DNA of 64,000 nt from Amycolatopsis thermalba (GTDB lineage: Bacteria; Actinomycetota; Actinomycetes; Mycobacteriales; Pseudonocardiaceae), in the NCBI RefSeq assembly GCF_003385215.1, contig NZ_PQHW01000007.1, forward strand, positions 62,001-126,000, given 5' to 3'. A model generated the notes under the pieces. The model did not search any database, was not told the DNA's origin, and saw only the letters and a program-made list of their open reading frames with translations. Position numbers and translations under genes: made by a program. Position 1 is the first letter of the stretch. Each line of letters opens with the position of its first letter. Below, one piece after another: positions 1-8,664 of the stretch.

Positions 1-236
1 AGCTGTCCGAGGCCGCGGGCATCATGGCCGACGCCCCGGCGGCGTTGCAGCTGCGGCTGCTGGAGACGGTGGTGCAGGTGGCGGCGGAGAAGAACTCCAC
101 GCTCGTGCTGCCGTTCCCGGTCGAGCTGCTCCGCTTTCTCGAACGGCACACCGCCCACCCGGAGAAGTCCGCCGAGCGGCAGGTGAACGGGCAGGCGCCG
201 GCGCCGCGGCAGCCGGAGGAGTCCGCCCCCGGGTGA
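1..236 (+). CDS. SPFH/band 7 (slipin-like) protein, C-terminal fragment
   Basis: The reading frame is open from the left window edge and stops at 234-236, so only the last ~77 residues are present. The segment (AAGIMADAPAALQLRLLET, then EKNSTLVLPFPVELL) is the typical C-terminal helix and strand of slipin-type SPFH proteins, in which an Ala-rich coiled segment is followed by a stretch predicted to drive oligomerisation. Such proteins are membrane scaffolds, usually anchored by an N-terminal hairpin that lies outside this window. The tail after about residue 50 is Pro/Gln/Ala-rich and probably disordered. An acyl-CoA dehydrogenase follows 76 nt downstream on the same strand. The family call is fairly safe; the exact role is unknown. 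Confidence 0.7.
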   Translation, partial: LSEAAGIMADAPAALQLRLLETVVQVAAEKNSTLVLPFPVELLRFLERHTAHPEKSAERQVNGQAPAPRQPEESAPG

Positions 237-312
237 GGCGCGCCATATGCGGGATCGCACGGCGGGCGCGATACTCGCCGGTAATAACGCCCGCAGACAC
301 AGGAGTCGCCCC

Positions 313-1509
313 ATGGCCCGTCTGGCCCGGACCGCCGGTCTCACCGACGTGCAGCACGAGATCCTGTCCACCGTCCGCTCGTTCGTGGACAAGGAGATCA
401 TCCCGCACGCCCAGGAGCTGGAGCACGCGGACGCCTACCCGGCGGACATCGTCGAGGGCATGAAGGAGATGGGGCTGTTCGGGATCACCATTCCCGAGGA
501 GTTCGGCGGGCTGGGCGAGTCGTTGCTGACCTACGCGCTGGTGGTCGAGGAGATCGCGCGCGGGTGGATGAGCGTGTCGGGTGTGATCAACACGCACTTC
601 ATCGTGGCGCACATGATCTCCCGGCACGGCACGCCGGAGCAGAAGCAGAAGTACTTGCCGAAGATGGCACAAGGACTCGTTCGCGGTGCTTTTTCCATGT
701 CCGAGCCGGATCTGGGCTCGGACGTGGCGGCGATCAAGACGCGCGCGCGGCGGGACGGGGACGACTACGTCATCGACGGGTCGAAGATGTGGCTGACCAA
801 CGGCGGCTCGTCGAACCTGATCGCGCTGCTGGTGCGTACCGACGAAGGCGCGGAGAAAGCGCACCAGAACCTCACGACCTTCCTGGTGGAGAAGCCGGAG
901 GGCTTCGGTGAGGTGGCGCCGGGGCTGACGATTCCGGGCAAGATCGACAAGATGGGCTACAAGGGCGTCGACACCACCGAGGCGGTGTTCGACGGCTTCC
1001 GGATCCCGGCGTCGCAGGTCCTCGGCGAGGCCCCGGGCCGGGGGTTCGCGTTCATGATGGACGGCATCGAGGTGGGCCGGGTGAACGTGGCGGCGCGGGC
1101 GTGCGGGATCGCGATCCGGGCGTTCGAGCTGGCGGTGGAGTACGCGCAGCAGCGCCGGACGTTCGGCAAGCCGATCGCCCAGCACCAGGCGATCGCGTTC
1201 AAGCTGGCCGAGATGGCGACCAAGGTCGAGGCCGCGCACCTGATGATGGTCAACGCGGCCCGGCTGAAGGACACCGGCGAGCGCAACGACGTGGCGGCGG
1301 GCATGGCGAAGCTGATCGCGAGCGAGTACTGCGCCGAGGTGACGCAGGAGGCGTTCCGCATCCACGGCGGCTACGGGTACAGCAAGGAGTACGAGATCGA
1401 GCGCCTGATGCGCGAGGCGCCGTTCCTGCTCATCGGCGAGGGCACCAGCGAGATCCAGAAGACGATCATCAGCCGCGGCTTGCTGCGCGAGTACCAGGTC
1501 AAGAGCTGA
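313..1509 (+). CDS. Acyl-CoA dehydrogenase
   Basis: This 398-residue protein has the full acyl-CoA dehydrogenase architecture: N-terminal helical domain, middle beta domain with the FAD-contact motif MSEPDLGSD, and C-terminal helical bundle with RTFGKPIAQHQAI. The last segment, IGEGTSEIQ, contains Glu376, aligned with the catalytic base of medium-chain type enzymes. It should catalyse FAD-dependent alpha,beta-desaturation of an acyl-CoA in the cytoplasm. The ATG at 313 is preferred over the in-frame ATG at 247 because AGGAG lies at 301-305, 7 nt before it, and because family homology begins there. Substrate chain length cannot be read from sequence. Confidence 0.92.
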   Translation: MARLARTAGLTDVQHEILSTVRSFVDKEIIPHAQELEHADAYPADIVEGMKEMGLFGITIPEEFGGLGESLLTYALVVEEIARGWMSVSGVINTHFIVAHMISRHGTPEQKQKYLPKMAQGLVRGAFSMSEPDLGSDVAAIKTRARRDGDDYVIDGSKMWLTNGGSSNLIALLVRTDEGAEKAHQNLTTFLVEKPEGFGEVAPGLTIPGKIDKMGYKGVDTTEAVFDGFRIPASQVLGEAPGRGFAFMMDGIEVGRVNVAARACGIAIRAFELAVEYAQQRRTFGKPIAQHQAIAFKLAEMATKVEAAHLMMVNAARLKDTGERNDVAAGMAKLIASEYCAEVTQEAFRIHGGYGYSKEYEIERLMREAPFLLIGEGTSEIQKTIISRGLLREYQVKS

Positions 1510-1588
1510 TCAACCCCTGGTGTGTCGGGTTCGCGTGGTTTCATGGGGGTTGGCAGGATGAAGTCACTCGATCACTACGACAGCACAG

Positions 1589-2125
1589 GTGATGACCGTG
1601 ACCAGCCCGTTCTCCTCCGGCGGCCGTCAAGTACAGGGCCTGCCGCGCTTGCCGACGCCGCCCACGGGGTGGCCGATCGGCTCCTACGCCACCTACCAGG
1701 AGGCGCAGCGGGCGGTCGACTACCTCGCCGACAACCAGTTCGCGGTCGAGGACGTGACCATCGTCGGCGTCGACCTGATGCTCGTCGAGCGGGTGCTGGG
1801 CCGGCTGTCGTGGGGTCGCGTCCTCATGACCGGCGCGATCTCCGGCGCCTGGTTCGGCCTGTTCGTGGGTTTCCTGCTGGCGATGTTCGCCTCCGGCGCG
1901 ACGGTCACCTACCAGCCGATCCTGGTCGGCCTGGTCTCCGGTGTGCTGTTCGGCCTGGTGTTCGCCGCCATCAGCTACGCCTCCTCGCGCGGCCGCCGCG
2001 ACTTCGCCTCGGCCAGCCAGCTGGTCGCGGGCCGCTACGACGTCCTGTGCCAGCCCCGCAACGCTGAGCAGGGCCGTGACCTGCTGGCGAAGCTCGCGAT
2101 GCGGCCATCCGGGGCAACGGACTGA
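1589..2125 (+). CDS. Small membrane protein, general-stress YflT/Rv1234-like
   Basis: The 178-residue product has an N-terminal ~75-residue soluble part (SYATYQEAQRAVDYLADNQF, then VEDVTIVGVDL) resembling the general stress protein 17M fold. Two hydrophobic helices follow (about residues 85-105 and 112-130) and a short polar tail. In M. tuberculosis the homologue Rv1234 precedes the lpqY-sugABC trehalose importer, and the same order is kept here. GTG at 1589 and ATG at 1592 are adjacent possible starts. The function is unknown; a link to trehalose uptake is suggested only by conserved position. Confidence 0.75.
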   Translation: MMTVTSPFSSGGRQVQGLPRLPTPPTGWPIGSYATYQEAQRAVDYLADNQFAVEDVTIVGVDLMLVERVLGRLSWGRVLMTGAISGAWFGLFVGFLLAMFASGATVTYQPILVGLVSGVLFGLVFAAISYASSRGRRDFASASQLVAGRYDVLCQPRNAEQGRDLLAKLAMRPSGATD

Positions 2126-2198
2126 ATCGTGACCTCCACCGCTTGCGGACGGTGATCGCCGGGCATAGTTTCAGTTCCCACCGATCGTGCGACCCGGG

Positions 2199-2226
2199 TT
2201 GACACCCTCGGGTTGCTTGATTGCAT
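2199..2226 (+). promoter_or_regulatory. Candidate promoter of lpqY-sugABC
   Basis: TTGACA at 2199-2204 is a perfect -35 hexamer, followed after 16 nt by TTGCAT at 2221-2226 as a weak -10. The inverted repeat GCACG-ACGG-CGTGC at 2227-2240 lies directly downstream and could be an operator. Assigned by inspection only. Confidence 0.45.
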
Positions 2227-2282
2227 GCACGACGGCGTGCGGGGTGGGTCTCCCGCCGGCCGCGTGCCGAGGAGGAGGCCTG

Positions 2283-3599
2283 ATGGGGAACGGTAAGAGC
2301 CGGGGCAGGCCGCCCGGCCGGATCGCAGCGGTGGTCGGCGCGGGCATGCTGACCGCCGGGCTGGTGACCGCCTGTGGATCCGAACAGGGGATCACGCTCA
2401 ACCTGTACTACGCGCCGGAGGACACGTTCCAGTCGGTCGTGGACAACTGCAACGCCAAGGCCGAGGGGCGCTACCGGATCGTCTACAACAAGCTCCAGCG
2501 CGGCGCCGACGACCAGCGGCTGCAGATGGCGAGACGGCTCGCCGCCGGTGACGACGGCCTGGACATCCTGGGCCTGGACGTCACCTGGGTGCCGGAGTTC
2601 GCCGAGGCCGGCTGGGCCGAGGAGTGGACGGGGCCGAACAAGGCGCAGGCGGAGGCGGGCGTGCTGCCCGGCCCGCTGGCCACCGCCACCTGGAACGGCA
2701 AGCTGTACGCGGCCACGAAGAACACCAACGTCCAGCTGCTCTGGTACGACGACCGGATCACACCGCGGCCGCCCGCGACCTGGGACGAGATGATCAACCA
2801 GGCCGAGCAGCTCAAGGCGGCCGGCAAACCGCACAACATCCTGTTCACCGGCGCCCAGTACGAGGGCCTGGTGGTCATCTACAACACGCTGGTCGCCTCC
2901 GCGGGCGGGCGCATCCTCTCCGACGACGGCAAGTCCGTGGTCATGGACGAGGGCGCGGTGCAGGCGCTGGAGCTCCTCAAGCGGGTCACCTCCAGCGGCA
3001 TAACCGACCCGTCGCTGACGAACCAGAAGGAGGACGACGTCCGGCAGGCGTTCCAGCGCGGCAACGGCGCGTTCGAGCTGAACTGGCCGTTCGTCTACGC
3101 CTCCTACGCCGACGAGCAGCCGCAGGACCTGCAGCACTTCAAGTGGTCCACCTACCCGGCCGTCGACCCGGGGATCCCGGCGAAGACCACGATCGGTGGC
3201 TACGACCTCGCGGTCAGCACCACCTCCAAGCACAAGCCGGAGGCGTTCGAGGCGGCGCTGTGCCTGCGCAGCCCGGAGAGCCAGAAGTTCTCCGCGCTCA
3301 ACGACGGTGTCCCGCCGAGCATCGAGGCGCTCTACACCGACGACACCCCGCTCGACCCGACCAAGCCGGTCGACGCGGACAACAACCCGAGCATGGCCAC
3401 CGCGTACCCGATGCGGGACGCGATCCTCGCCGCGCTCAAGGATCCGGCGGTGCGCCCGCTGACCCCGGCGTACCAGAGCCTGTCCACGGTGATCTCCAAG
3501 GTGCTGTCGCCGCCGTCGGAGATCGATCCGCAGCGGACGGCCGAAGAGCTGCGCAGCAAGCTGACCGACGCGCTGAACTCGAAAGGGGTGATCCCGTGA
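2283..3599 (+). CDS. lpqY: Trehalose ABC transporter substrate-binding lipoprotein LpqY
   Basis: The protein has 438 residues. A basic N-terminus and hydrophobic stretch lead to the lipobox LVTAC, with Cys31 as the lipidation site, so the protein is anchored outside the membrane. The rest is a family 1 extracellular solute-binding protein. Stretches such as [33 protein letters not shown] and [10 protein letters not shown] match mycobacterial LpqY as I remember it. Start at ATG 2283 is set by GAGGAGGAGG at 2269-2278; the frame extends further upstream but without homology. The stop overlaps the GTG of sugA, so translation is coupled. With sugABC it forms an importer that in mycobacteria recycles trehalose. 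Confidence 0.9.
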   Translation: MGNGKSRGRPPGRIAAVVGAGMLTAGLVTACGSEQGITLNLYYAPEDTFQSVVDNCNAKAEGRYRIVYNKLQRGADDQRLQMARRLAAGDDGLDILGLDVTWVPEFAEAGWAEEWTGPNKAQAEAGVLPGPLATATWNGKLYAATKNTNVQLLWYDDRITPRPPATWDEMINQAEQLKAAGKPHNILFTGAQYEGLVVIYNTLVASAGGRILSDDGKSVVMDEGAVQALELLKRVTSSGITDPSLTNQKEDDVRQAFQRGNGAFELNWPFVYASYADEQPQDLQHFKWSTYPAVDPGIPAKTTIGGYDLAVSTTSKHKPEAFEAALCLRSPESQKFSALNDGVPPSIEALYTDDTPLDPTKPVDADNNPSMATAYPMRDAILAALKDPAVRPLTPAYQSLSTVISKVLSPPSEIDPQRTAEELRSKLTDALNSKGVIP

Positions 3600-4543
3600 G
3601 CACGGTCGAGGACGTTTCCACGACGCCACAGACCACGGCGAGAACGGGGAAAGCGGCCCTGAGCGAAGGGAAGAGGGCGGAGCGGCGGCTGGGCTGGCTG
3701 CTGTGCGCGCCCGCGGCGCTCGTGATGGTCGCGGTCACCGGGTACCCGATCGTCTACTCGATCTGGCTGTCGCTGCAGCGGTACGACCTGCGGTTCCCGC
3801 AGAACACCGAGTTCGTCGGGCTCGCCAACTACGCGGCGGTACTGTCGGACTCCTACTGGTGGACGGCGTTCGGCACCACGATGGCCCTCACGATCATCTC
3901 GGTGGCCATCGAGCTGGTGCTGGGCATGGTGCTCGCGCTGATCATGCACCGCACGCTCGTCGGGCGCGGCCTGGTGCGCACGGTGTCGCTGATCCCGTAC
4001 GGCATCGTGACCGTGGTCGCCGCGTTCTCCTGGTACTACGCGTGGACCCCGGACACCGGCTACCTGGCCAACACCCTGGCCGGGGACTCGGCGCCGCTGA
4101 CGCAGTACCTGCCGTCGATGGCGATCATCATCCTCGCCGAGGTGTGGAAGACGACGCCGTTCATGGCGCTGCTGCTGATGGCCGGGCTCGCGCTGGTGCC
4201 GGACGACCTGCTCAAGGCCGCGGCGATGGACGGCGCGAGCGCTTGGCAGCGGTTCATCAAGGTCATCGTGCCGGTGATGAAGCCGGCGATCCTGGTGGCG
4301 CTGCTGTTCCGCACCCTGGACGCGTTCCGCATCTTCGACAACATCTACGTGCTCACCGGCGGCCAGAACGACACGTCGTCGGTGTCCATGCAGACCTACA
4401 ACAACCTGATCAAGGGCCTGAACCTGGGCATCGGGTCGACGATGTCGGTGCTCATCTTCATCACGGTCGCGATCATCGCGTTCATCTTCATCAAGCTGTT
4501 CGGCACCGCGGCGCCGGGCAGCGACAAGGGAGGGAAGCGCTGA
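3596..4543 (+). CDS. sugA: Trehalose ABC transporter permease SugA
   Basis: The product is a 315-residue MalF-type permease with about six transmembrane helices, starting near residue 33. The cytoplasmic EAA loop that docks on the ATPase is visible as [20 protein letters not shown]. The GTG start at 3596 overlaps the lpqY stop by four bases (GTGA), and the gene ends in an ATGA-type overlap with sugB. It forms the channel together with SugB. Confidence 0.9.
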   Translation: MSTVEDVSTTPQTTARTGKAALSEGKRAERRLGWLLCAPAALVMVAVTGYPIVYSIWLSLQRYDLRFPQNTEFVGLANYAAVLSDSYWWTAFGTTMALTIISVAIELVLGMVLALIMHRTLVGRGLVRTVSLIPYGIVTVVAAFSWYYAWTPDTGYLANTLAGDSAPLTQYLPSMAIIILAEVWKTTPFMALLLMAGLALVPDDLLKAAAMDGASAWQRFIKVIVPVMKPAILVALLFRTLDAFRIFDNIYVLTGGQNDTSSVSMQTYNNLIKGLNLGIGSTMSVLIFITVAIIAFIFIKLFGTAAPGSDKGGKR

Positions 4544-5385
4544 TGGTGATGGGCGGAGCGGTCACCACCGGCCGCAAGACGAAGTGGACGCTGATCGACA
4601 TCGTGGTGGTGGTCTACGCGCTGGTGCCGGTGCTGTGGATCCTGTCGCTGTCGCTGAAGACGAAGGACACCATCGACGACGGGAAGTTCATCCCGCGTTC
4701 GTGGACGCTGGAGAACTACGCGGACATCTTCCAGACCCTGGACTTCGTGCGGGCGCTGATCAACTCGATCGGCATCTCGATCATCGCGACGCTGATCGCG
4801 GTGATCCTGGGGACGATGGCGGCGTACGCGATCGCGCGGCTGGATTTCCCCGGCAAGCAGCTGCTGGTCGGGGTCTCGCTGCTGATCGCGATGTTCCCGC
4901 AGGTGTCGCTGGTGAGCCCGCTGTTCAACATCGAGCGCACGCTCGGGCTGTTCGACACCTGGCCGGGGCTGATCCTGCCGTACATCACGTTCGCGCTGCC
5001 GCTGGCGATCTACACGTTGTCGGCGTTCTTCCGGGAAATCCCGTGGGAACTGGAGAAGGCGGCCAAGATGGACGGCGCCACGCCCGGCCAGGCGTTCCGG
5101 CGGGTCATCGCGCCGCTGGCGGCGCCGGGCGTGTTCACCACCGCGATCCTGGTGTTCATCTTCTGCTGGAACGACTTCCTGTTCGCCATCTCACTGACCT
5201 CGACCAACGCGTCGCGGACGGTGCCGGCGGCGTTGTCGTTCTTCACCGGGGCCTCGCAGTTCGAGGACCCGACCGGGACGATCTGCGCCGCCGCGGTCGT
5301 GATCACCGTCCCGATCATCCTGTTCGTGTTGTTCTTCCAGCGCCGCATCGTCGCGGGGCTGACCTCCGGTGCGGTGAAGGGGTAG
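4543..5385 (+). CDS. sugB: Trehalose ABC transporter permease SugB
   Basis: This is a 280-residue MalG-type inner-membrane permease with six predicted helices and the EAA loop [20 protein letters not shown]. The ATG at 4543 overlaps the sugA stop codon (TGATG); a second in-frame ATG at 4549 is possible. It pairs with SugA to make the translocation pore. Confidence 0.9.
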   Translation: MVMGGAVTTGRKTKWTLIDIVVVVYALVPVLWILSLSLKTKDTIDDGKFIPRSWTLENYADIFQTLDFVRALINSIGISIIATLIAVILGTMAAYAIARLDFPGKQLLVGVSLLIAMFPQVSLVSPLFNIERTLGLFDTWPGLILPYITFALPLAIYTLSAFFREIPWELEKAAKMDGATPGQAFRRVIAPLAAPGVFTTAILVFIFCWNDFLFAISLTSTNASRTVPAALSFFTGASQFEDPTGTICAAAVVITVPIILFVLFFQRRIVAGLTSGAVKG

Positions 5386-5389
5386 CGCC

Positions 5390-6571
5390 ATGGCTGAGAT
5401 CGTGCTGGACAAGGTGAGCAAGCGCTATCCGGACGGTGCGCTCGCCGTGTCCGAAGTGGACTTGCAGGTCGCCGACGGTGAGTTCATCATCCTGGTCGGC
5501 CCGTCCGGGTGCGGGAAGTCGACCACGCTGAACATGGTGGCCGGGCTGGAGGACATCTCCTCCGGCGAGCTGCGCATCGACGGCGAGCGGATGAACGAGA
5601 AGGCGCCGAAGGACCGGGACATCGCGATGGTGTTCCAGTCCTACGCGCTGTACCCGCACATGAGCGTGCGGGAGAACATGGCCTTCCCGCTGCGGCTGGC
5701 GAAGATCGACGACGCCACGGTGAAGGCGAAGGTCGAGGAGGCCGCCGAGATCCTGGACCTGACCCCGCACCTGGACCGCAAACCGTCCAACCTGTCCGGT
5801 GGGCAGCGGCAGCGGGTGGCGATGGGCCGGGCGATCGTGCGCAGCCCCAAGGCGTTCCTGATGGACGAGCCGCTGTCCAACCTGGACGCCAAGCTGCGCG
5901 GGCAGATGCGGACGTCGGTGTCGAAGCTGCAGCGCCAGCTCGGCACGACCACGCTGTACGTCACGCACGACCAGACCGAAGCCATGACGCTGGGTGACCG
6001 GGTCGTGGTGCTGCGGGCCGGGTACGTGCAGCAGATCGGGTCGCCGCAGTTCCTCTACGACCACCCGGCCAACCTGTTCGTGGCCGGGTTCATCGGGTCG
6101 CCGTCGATGAACTTCGTGCCCGCGACGCTGGAGGACGGGAGCCTGAAGAGCCCGCTGGGCACGGTCGAGCTGCCGGACCGGCTGCGCCGCCTGGCGGAGG
6201 CGGCCGGTGCGCCGCGGGAGGTGATCGCCGGCATCCGGCCGGAGCACTTCGAGGACGCCGGGCTGCTCGACGACACCGCCACGCGCGGCGGGTGCGTGTT
6301 CAGCGCCCACGTGGACGTGCTGGAGTCGATGGGCTCGGAGAAGTACGCGTACTTCACGGTGGAAGGCGCGACGGCGACGTCGTCCGAGCTGGCGGAGCTG
6401 GCGGCGGACGCCGGAGCGGACGACGTGCCGGGCGGCGGAGCGTCCATCACGGCCCGGCTGTCCCCGTCGTCGGGCGCCCGGGAGGGCGGCACGCTCGACG
6501 TGTGGTTCGACGTGCAGAAGGTGCAGCTGTTCGATCCGTCGTCGGGGAAGAACCTGACCTACGAAGAGTGA
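5390..6571 (+). CDS. sugC: Trehalose ABC transporter ATPase SugC
   Basis: The 393-residue protein is a MalK/UgpC-type ATPase. Walker A is GPSGCGKST (residues 37-45), followed by the Q-loop region VFQSYALYPHM, signature LSGGQRQRVAMGRA, Walker B AFLMDEPLSNLD and switch VTHDQ. A C-terminal OB-fold region (about 240-385) is typical of sugar importers and contacts the partner subunit or a regulator. It starts 4 nt after sugB and ends the operon before a hairpin terminator. It powers import through SugAB. Confidence 0.92.
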   Translation: MAEIVLDKVSKRYPDGALAVSEVDLQVADGEFIILVGPSGCGKSTTLNMVAGLEDISSGELRIDGERMNEKAPKDRDIAMVFQSYALYPHMSVRENMAFPLRLAKIDDATVKAKVEEAAEILDLTPHLDRKPSNLSGGQRQRVAMGRAIVRSPKAFLMDEPLSNLDAKLRGQMRTSVSKLQRQLGTTTLYVTHDQTEAMTLGDRVVVLRAGYVQQIGSPQFLYDHPANLFVAGFIGSPSMNFVPATLEDGSLKSPLGTVELPDRLRRLAEAAGAPREVIAGIRPEHFEDAGLLDDTATRGGCVFSAHVDVLESMGSEKYAYFTVEGATATSSELAELAADAGADDVPGGGASITARLSPSSGAREGGTLDVWFDVQKVQLFDPSSGKNLTYEE

Positions 6572-6588
6572 CCGCGCTCCGGCGCGAC

Positions 6589-6625
6589 GAGGGCCACTTC
6601 TCCTGGCGGAGGGGTGGCCCTCTTT
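6589..6625 (+). terminator. Rho-independent terminator after sugC
   Basis: GAGGGCCAC at 6589-6597 pairs perfectly with GTGGCCCTC at 6614-6622, with a 16-nt loop and a short TTT tail. It lies 18 nt after the sugC stop. Confidence 0.75.
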
Positions 6626-6716
6626 CGTGCCCGGAGAACGCTGTGATTTAACCCACAAGAGTGATGGATTATTCGGTAATGTCGAATCACCGTTGGTATC
6701 GCGGAAGGGGATTCCG

Positions 6717-8243
6717 ATGACGTTGCCGATCGACGAGGTGCTGACCACCACCCGTGCGGTTCGGAGGCGGTTGCGGTTCGACCGGCCCGTCGCGCCGGAG
6801 GTGATCCGGGAGTGCCTGGAGGTCGCCGTGCAGGCGCCCAGCGGCGGGAACCGGCAGCCGTGGCGGTGGATCGTGGTGCGGGACGCGGAGCAGCGCGCGC
6901 GCATCGCCGAGGTCTACCGGTGGTGCTTCGCCGAATACGTCGCCGAGCTGGGCGACCCCGGGCCGTCCCGGGACCTGGACAGCGCCCGGTTCCTCGCCGA
7001 CAACCTGCACCGGGTGCCGGTGCTGGTGCTGCCGTGCCTCGTCGCGTCGCGGCTGCCCGAGGGCAGCCAGGCCGGTCTGTGGGGCTCGCTGCTCCCGGCC
7101 GCGTGGAGTTACCTGCTCGCCGCGCGGGCCCGCGGTCTCGGCACCGTGTGGACCACCTGTCACCTGCGGCGGGAGGCCGAGGTCGCGGAGATCCTCGGTC
7201 TCCCGCCGGGGATCCGCCAGGGTGCCCTGATCCCGACCGCCTACCACGACGGCGGCCCGTTCCGGCCGGCCCGGCGGGCGCCGCTGGCGGACGTGCTCGT
7301 GGTCGACCGGTGGCGGCGAACCCGGGAACTCGTGGCCGACCTCGACGACCCGTTCTTCTTCGACCACGAGCTCGACCACCTGCCCGGGATGCTGCTCCTG
7401 AGCGCCGCGCTGGACCTCGTGCGCCCGGCCGGGGCGGAGCCCGCTGTAGTCCTGACGCTCGACTTCCGGGGCATGGGGAAACTGGACGCGCCGGTCCAGC
7501 TGACCGCCGAGCCGAGCGAGTCGAGCACCGGGCGGTGGCGGGTGGAGGCCGGTCAGGAGGGGCGGACGATCATGACCGGCACGATCGAGGTGGGCGCCAC
7601 TGCTGAGTGGCCCCTGGGTTCGCTGGGGGATCCGCCGTGGCCTGCCGATTCCGGCGCGGTCGAGGTGGGCGCTGCCGTCGAGTGGCCCGTGGATTCGGTG
7701 GAGGATCCGGTGCGGTCTGCCGGTTCCGGCGCGGTCGAGGTGGGCGCTGCCGTCGAGTGGCCCGTGGATTCGGCGGAGGATCCGCGCCGGGTGGTGCGGC
7801 CCGTCGATCGGCGGCTGGTGCACCGCCGCCGGGCGGAGAACGTGGTCGTCGGCGACCTCGCCGAGAGCGAGCAGGACTGGCGCGTCACCGTGCTGCCGCC
7901 GCCGGCCGGACACCACCTCGACGGCGGGCGGACCGCGGAACGGCTGATCGAGGCGGCGCGGCAGTTCGTGACGCTCCTGGAGTACGCGGACAACCAGCGG
8001 CAGGAGGGCACCCGGTTCGTGCTGACGCGGCTGGCCGCCACGGTGCCCGCCGGCCCGTCCACCGGAGCGGTCCTGAGCTGGGCGAAGACCGGCACCCGAG
8101 GCAACCGGCCACGCTACGACGTACGGATCCTGGACGCGGACGGCCAGTGCGTGGGCTCGGTGACCGTGTGCGGCCGCGCCCTCAGCGATGCGGCGTTCCG
8201 CAGGCTGCGGGGCCGGGCGGTGCCGCAGCCTGCCGCGTTGTGA
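6717..8243 (+). CDS. Nitroreductase fused to a permuted AfsA-type double hotdog
   Basis: Residues 1-200 of this 508-residue protein are an FMN nitroreductase domain (TRAVRRRLRFDRPV, APSGGNRQPWRW, LGTVWTTCHL, then GLPPGIRQGALIPTAY). The rest resembles gamma-butyrolactone synthase AfsA. Residues 210-285 carry DDPFFFDHELDHLPGMLLL, the hallmark of the second AfsA half. Residues 364-498 carry VHRRRAENVVV, RLIEAARQF and SDAAFRRLRG, hallmarks of the first half. The halves are therefore in swapped order. They are joined by a linker (291-357) made of three ~25-residue repeats (EVGAAVEWPVDS...). The start is ATG 6717, where homology begins; no strong ribosome site is visible. AfsA condenses a beta-ketoacyl-ACP with a glycerol derivative and a flavin reductase could act on the product, but that coupling is inference. 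The gene lies in the sugC-corA insert. Confidence 0.75.
   Translation: MTLPIDEVLTTTRAVRRRLRFDRPVAPEVIRECLEVAVQAPSGGNRQPWRWIVVRDAEQRARIAEVYRWCFAEYVAELGDPGPSRDLDSARFLADNLHRVPVLVLPCLVASRLPEGSQAGLWGSLLPAAWSYLLAARARGLGTVWTTCHLRREAEVAEILGLPPGIRQGALIPTAYHDGGPFRPARRAPLADVLVVDRWRRTRELVADLDDPFFFDHELDHLPGMLLLSAALDLVRPAGAEPAVVLTLDFRGMGKLDAPVQLTAEPSESSTGRWRVEAGQEGRTIMTGTIEVGATAEWPLGSLGDPPWPADSGAVEVGAAVEWPVDSVEDPVRSAGSGAVEVGAAVEWPVDSAEDPRRVVRPVDRRLVHRRRAENVVVGDLAESEQDWRVTVLPPPAGHHLDGGRTAERLIEAARQFVTLLEYADNQRQEGTRFVLTRLAATVPAGPSTGAVLSWAKTGTRGNRPRYDVRILDADGQCVGSVTVCGRALSDAAFRRLRGRAVPQPAAL
7587..7787 (+). repeat. In-frame 75-nt tandem repeats in the hotdog linker
   Basis: Three consecutive units begin at 7587, 7662 and 7737. 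Units 2 and 3 are nearly identical over their first ~50 nt; unit 1 is diverged and unit 3 is truncated. Because 75 is divisible by three the reading frame is kept, adding 25 residues per unit (E-V-G-A-A-V-E-W-P motif) between the two hotdog halves. Confidence 0.9.
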
Positions 8244-8500
8244 GGTGGGCTTCGGTGATGGTGTGCGGCGCGCCGTCGGCGGTGCGGTGTTCCGCAGGCT
8301 GCGGGGCCGGGCGGTGCCGCAGCCTGCCGCGTTGTGAGGTGGGCTTCGGTGATGGTGTGCGGCGCGCCGTCGGCGGTGCGGTGTTCGGCAGGCTGCGGGG
8401 TCGGGCGGTGCCGCAGCCTGCCGCGTTGTGAGGTGGGCTTCGGCGATGGCGTGCGGCGCGTCCTCGGTGATGCCGCATTCCGCAGGCCGCGGTGACCGGG
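8157..8500 (+). repeat. 94-nt tandem repeats copying the 3' end of the fusion gene
   Basis: The last ~87 nt of the fusion gene plus its stop codon form unit 0 (8157-8250). Copies start at 8251, 8345 and 8439, exactly 94 nt apart. Copies 1 and 2 are almost identical (core TTCCGCAGGCTGCGGGG, end CCTGCCGCGTTGTGAG); copy 3 decays after ~60 nt. A further partial copy of the core lies at about 8550-8590. The whole 421-nt gap between the convergent stops (8244-8664) is filled by this material and holds no gene. Confidence 0.9.
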
Positions 8501-8664
8501 GGTCTCACCGTCGGCGGGCTCGCTGGGCTTCGGGCCGGTGTTCGGTCGCGCTCTCAGTGATGCGGCGTTCCGCAGGCTGCGGGGCCGCCCGGCGCCGCCG
8601 CCCGGATTGACCGGGGGCCTCGGCGTGCGGCGCGCGCTGCGGGGCCGGGCAGCGGCGCCGGCCT

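Noticed and set aside
7607-8431. 275-codon frame overlapping the fusion gene and the repeats on the same strand
   Set aside because: It is an out-of-frame Gly/Arg-rich shadow with no ribosome site; the other frame has clear domain motifs.
8157-8500. CRISPR-like array
   Set aside because: The units are contiguous 94-nt tandem copies of a gene end without unique spacers, and no cas genes are nearby.
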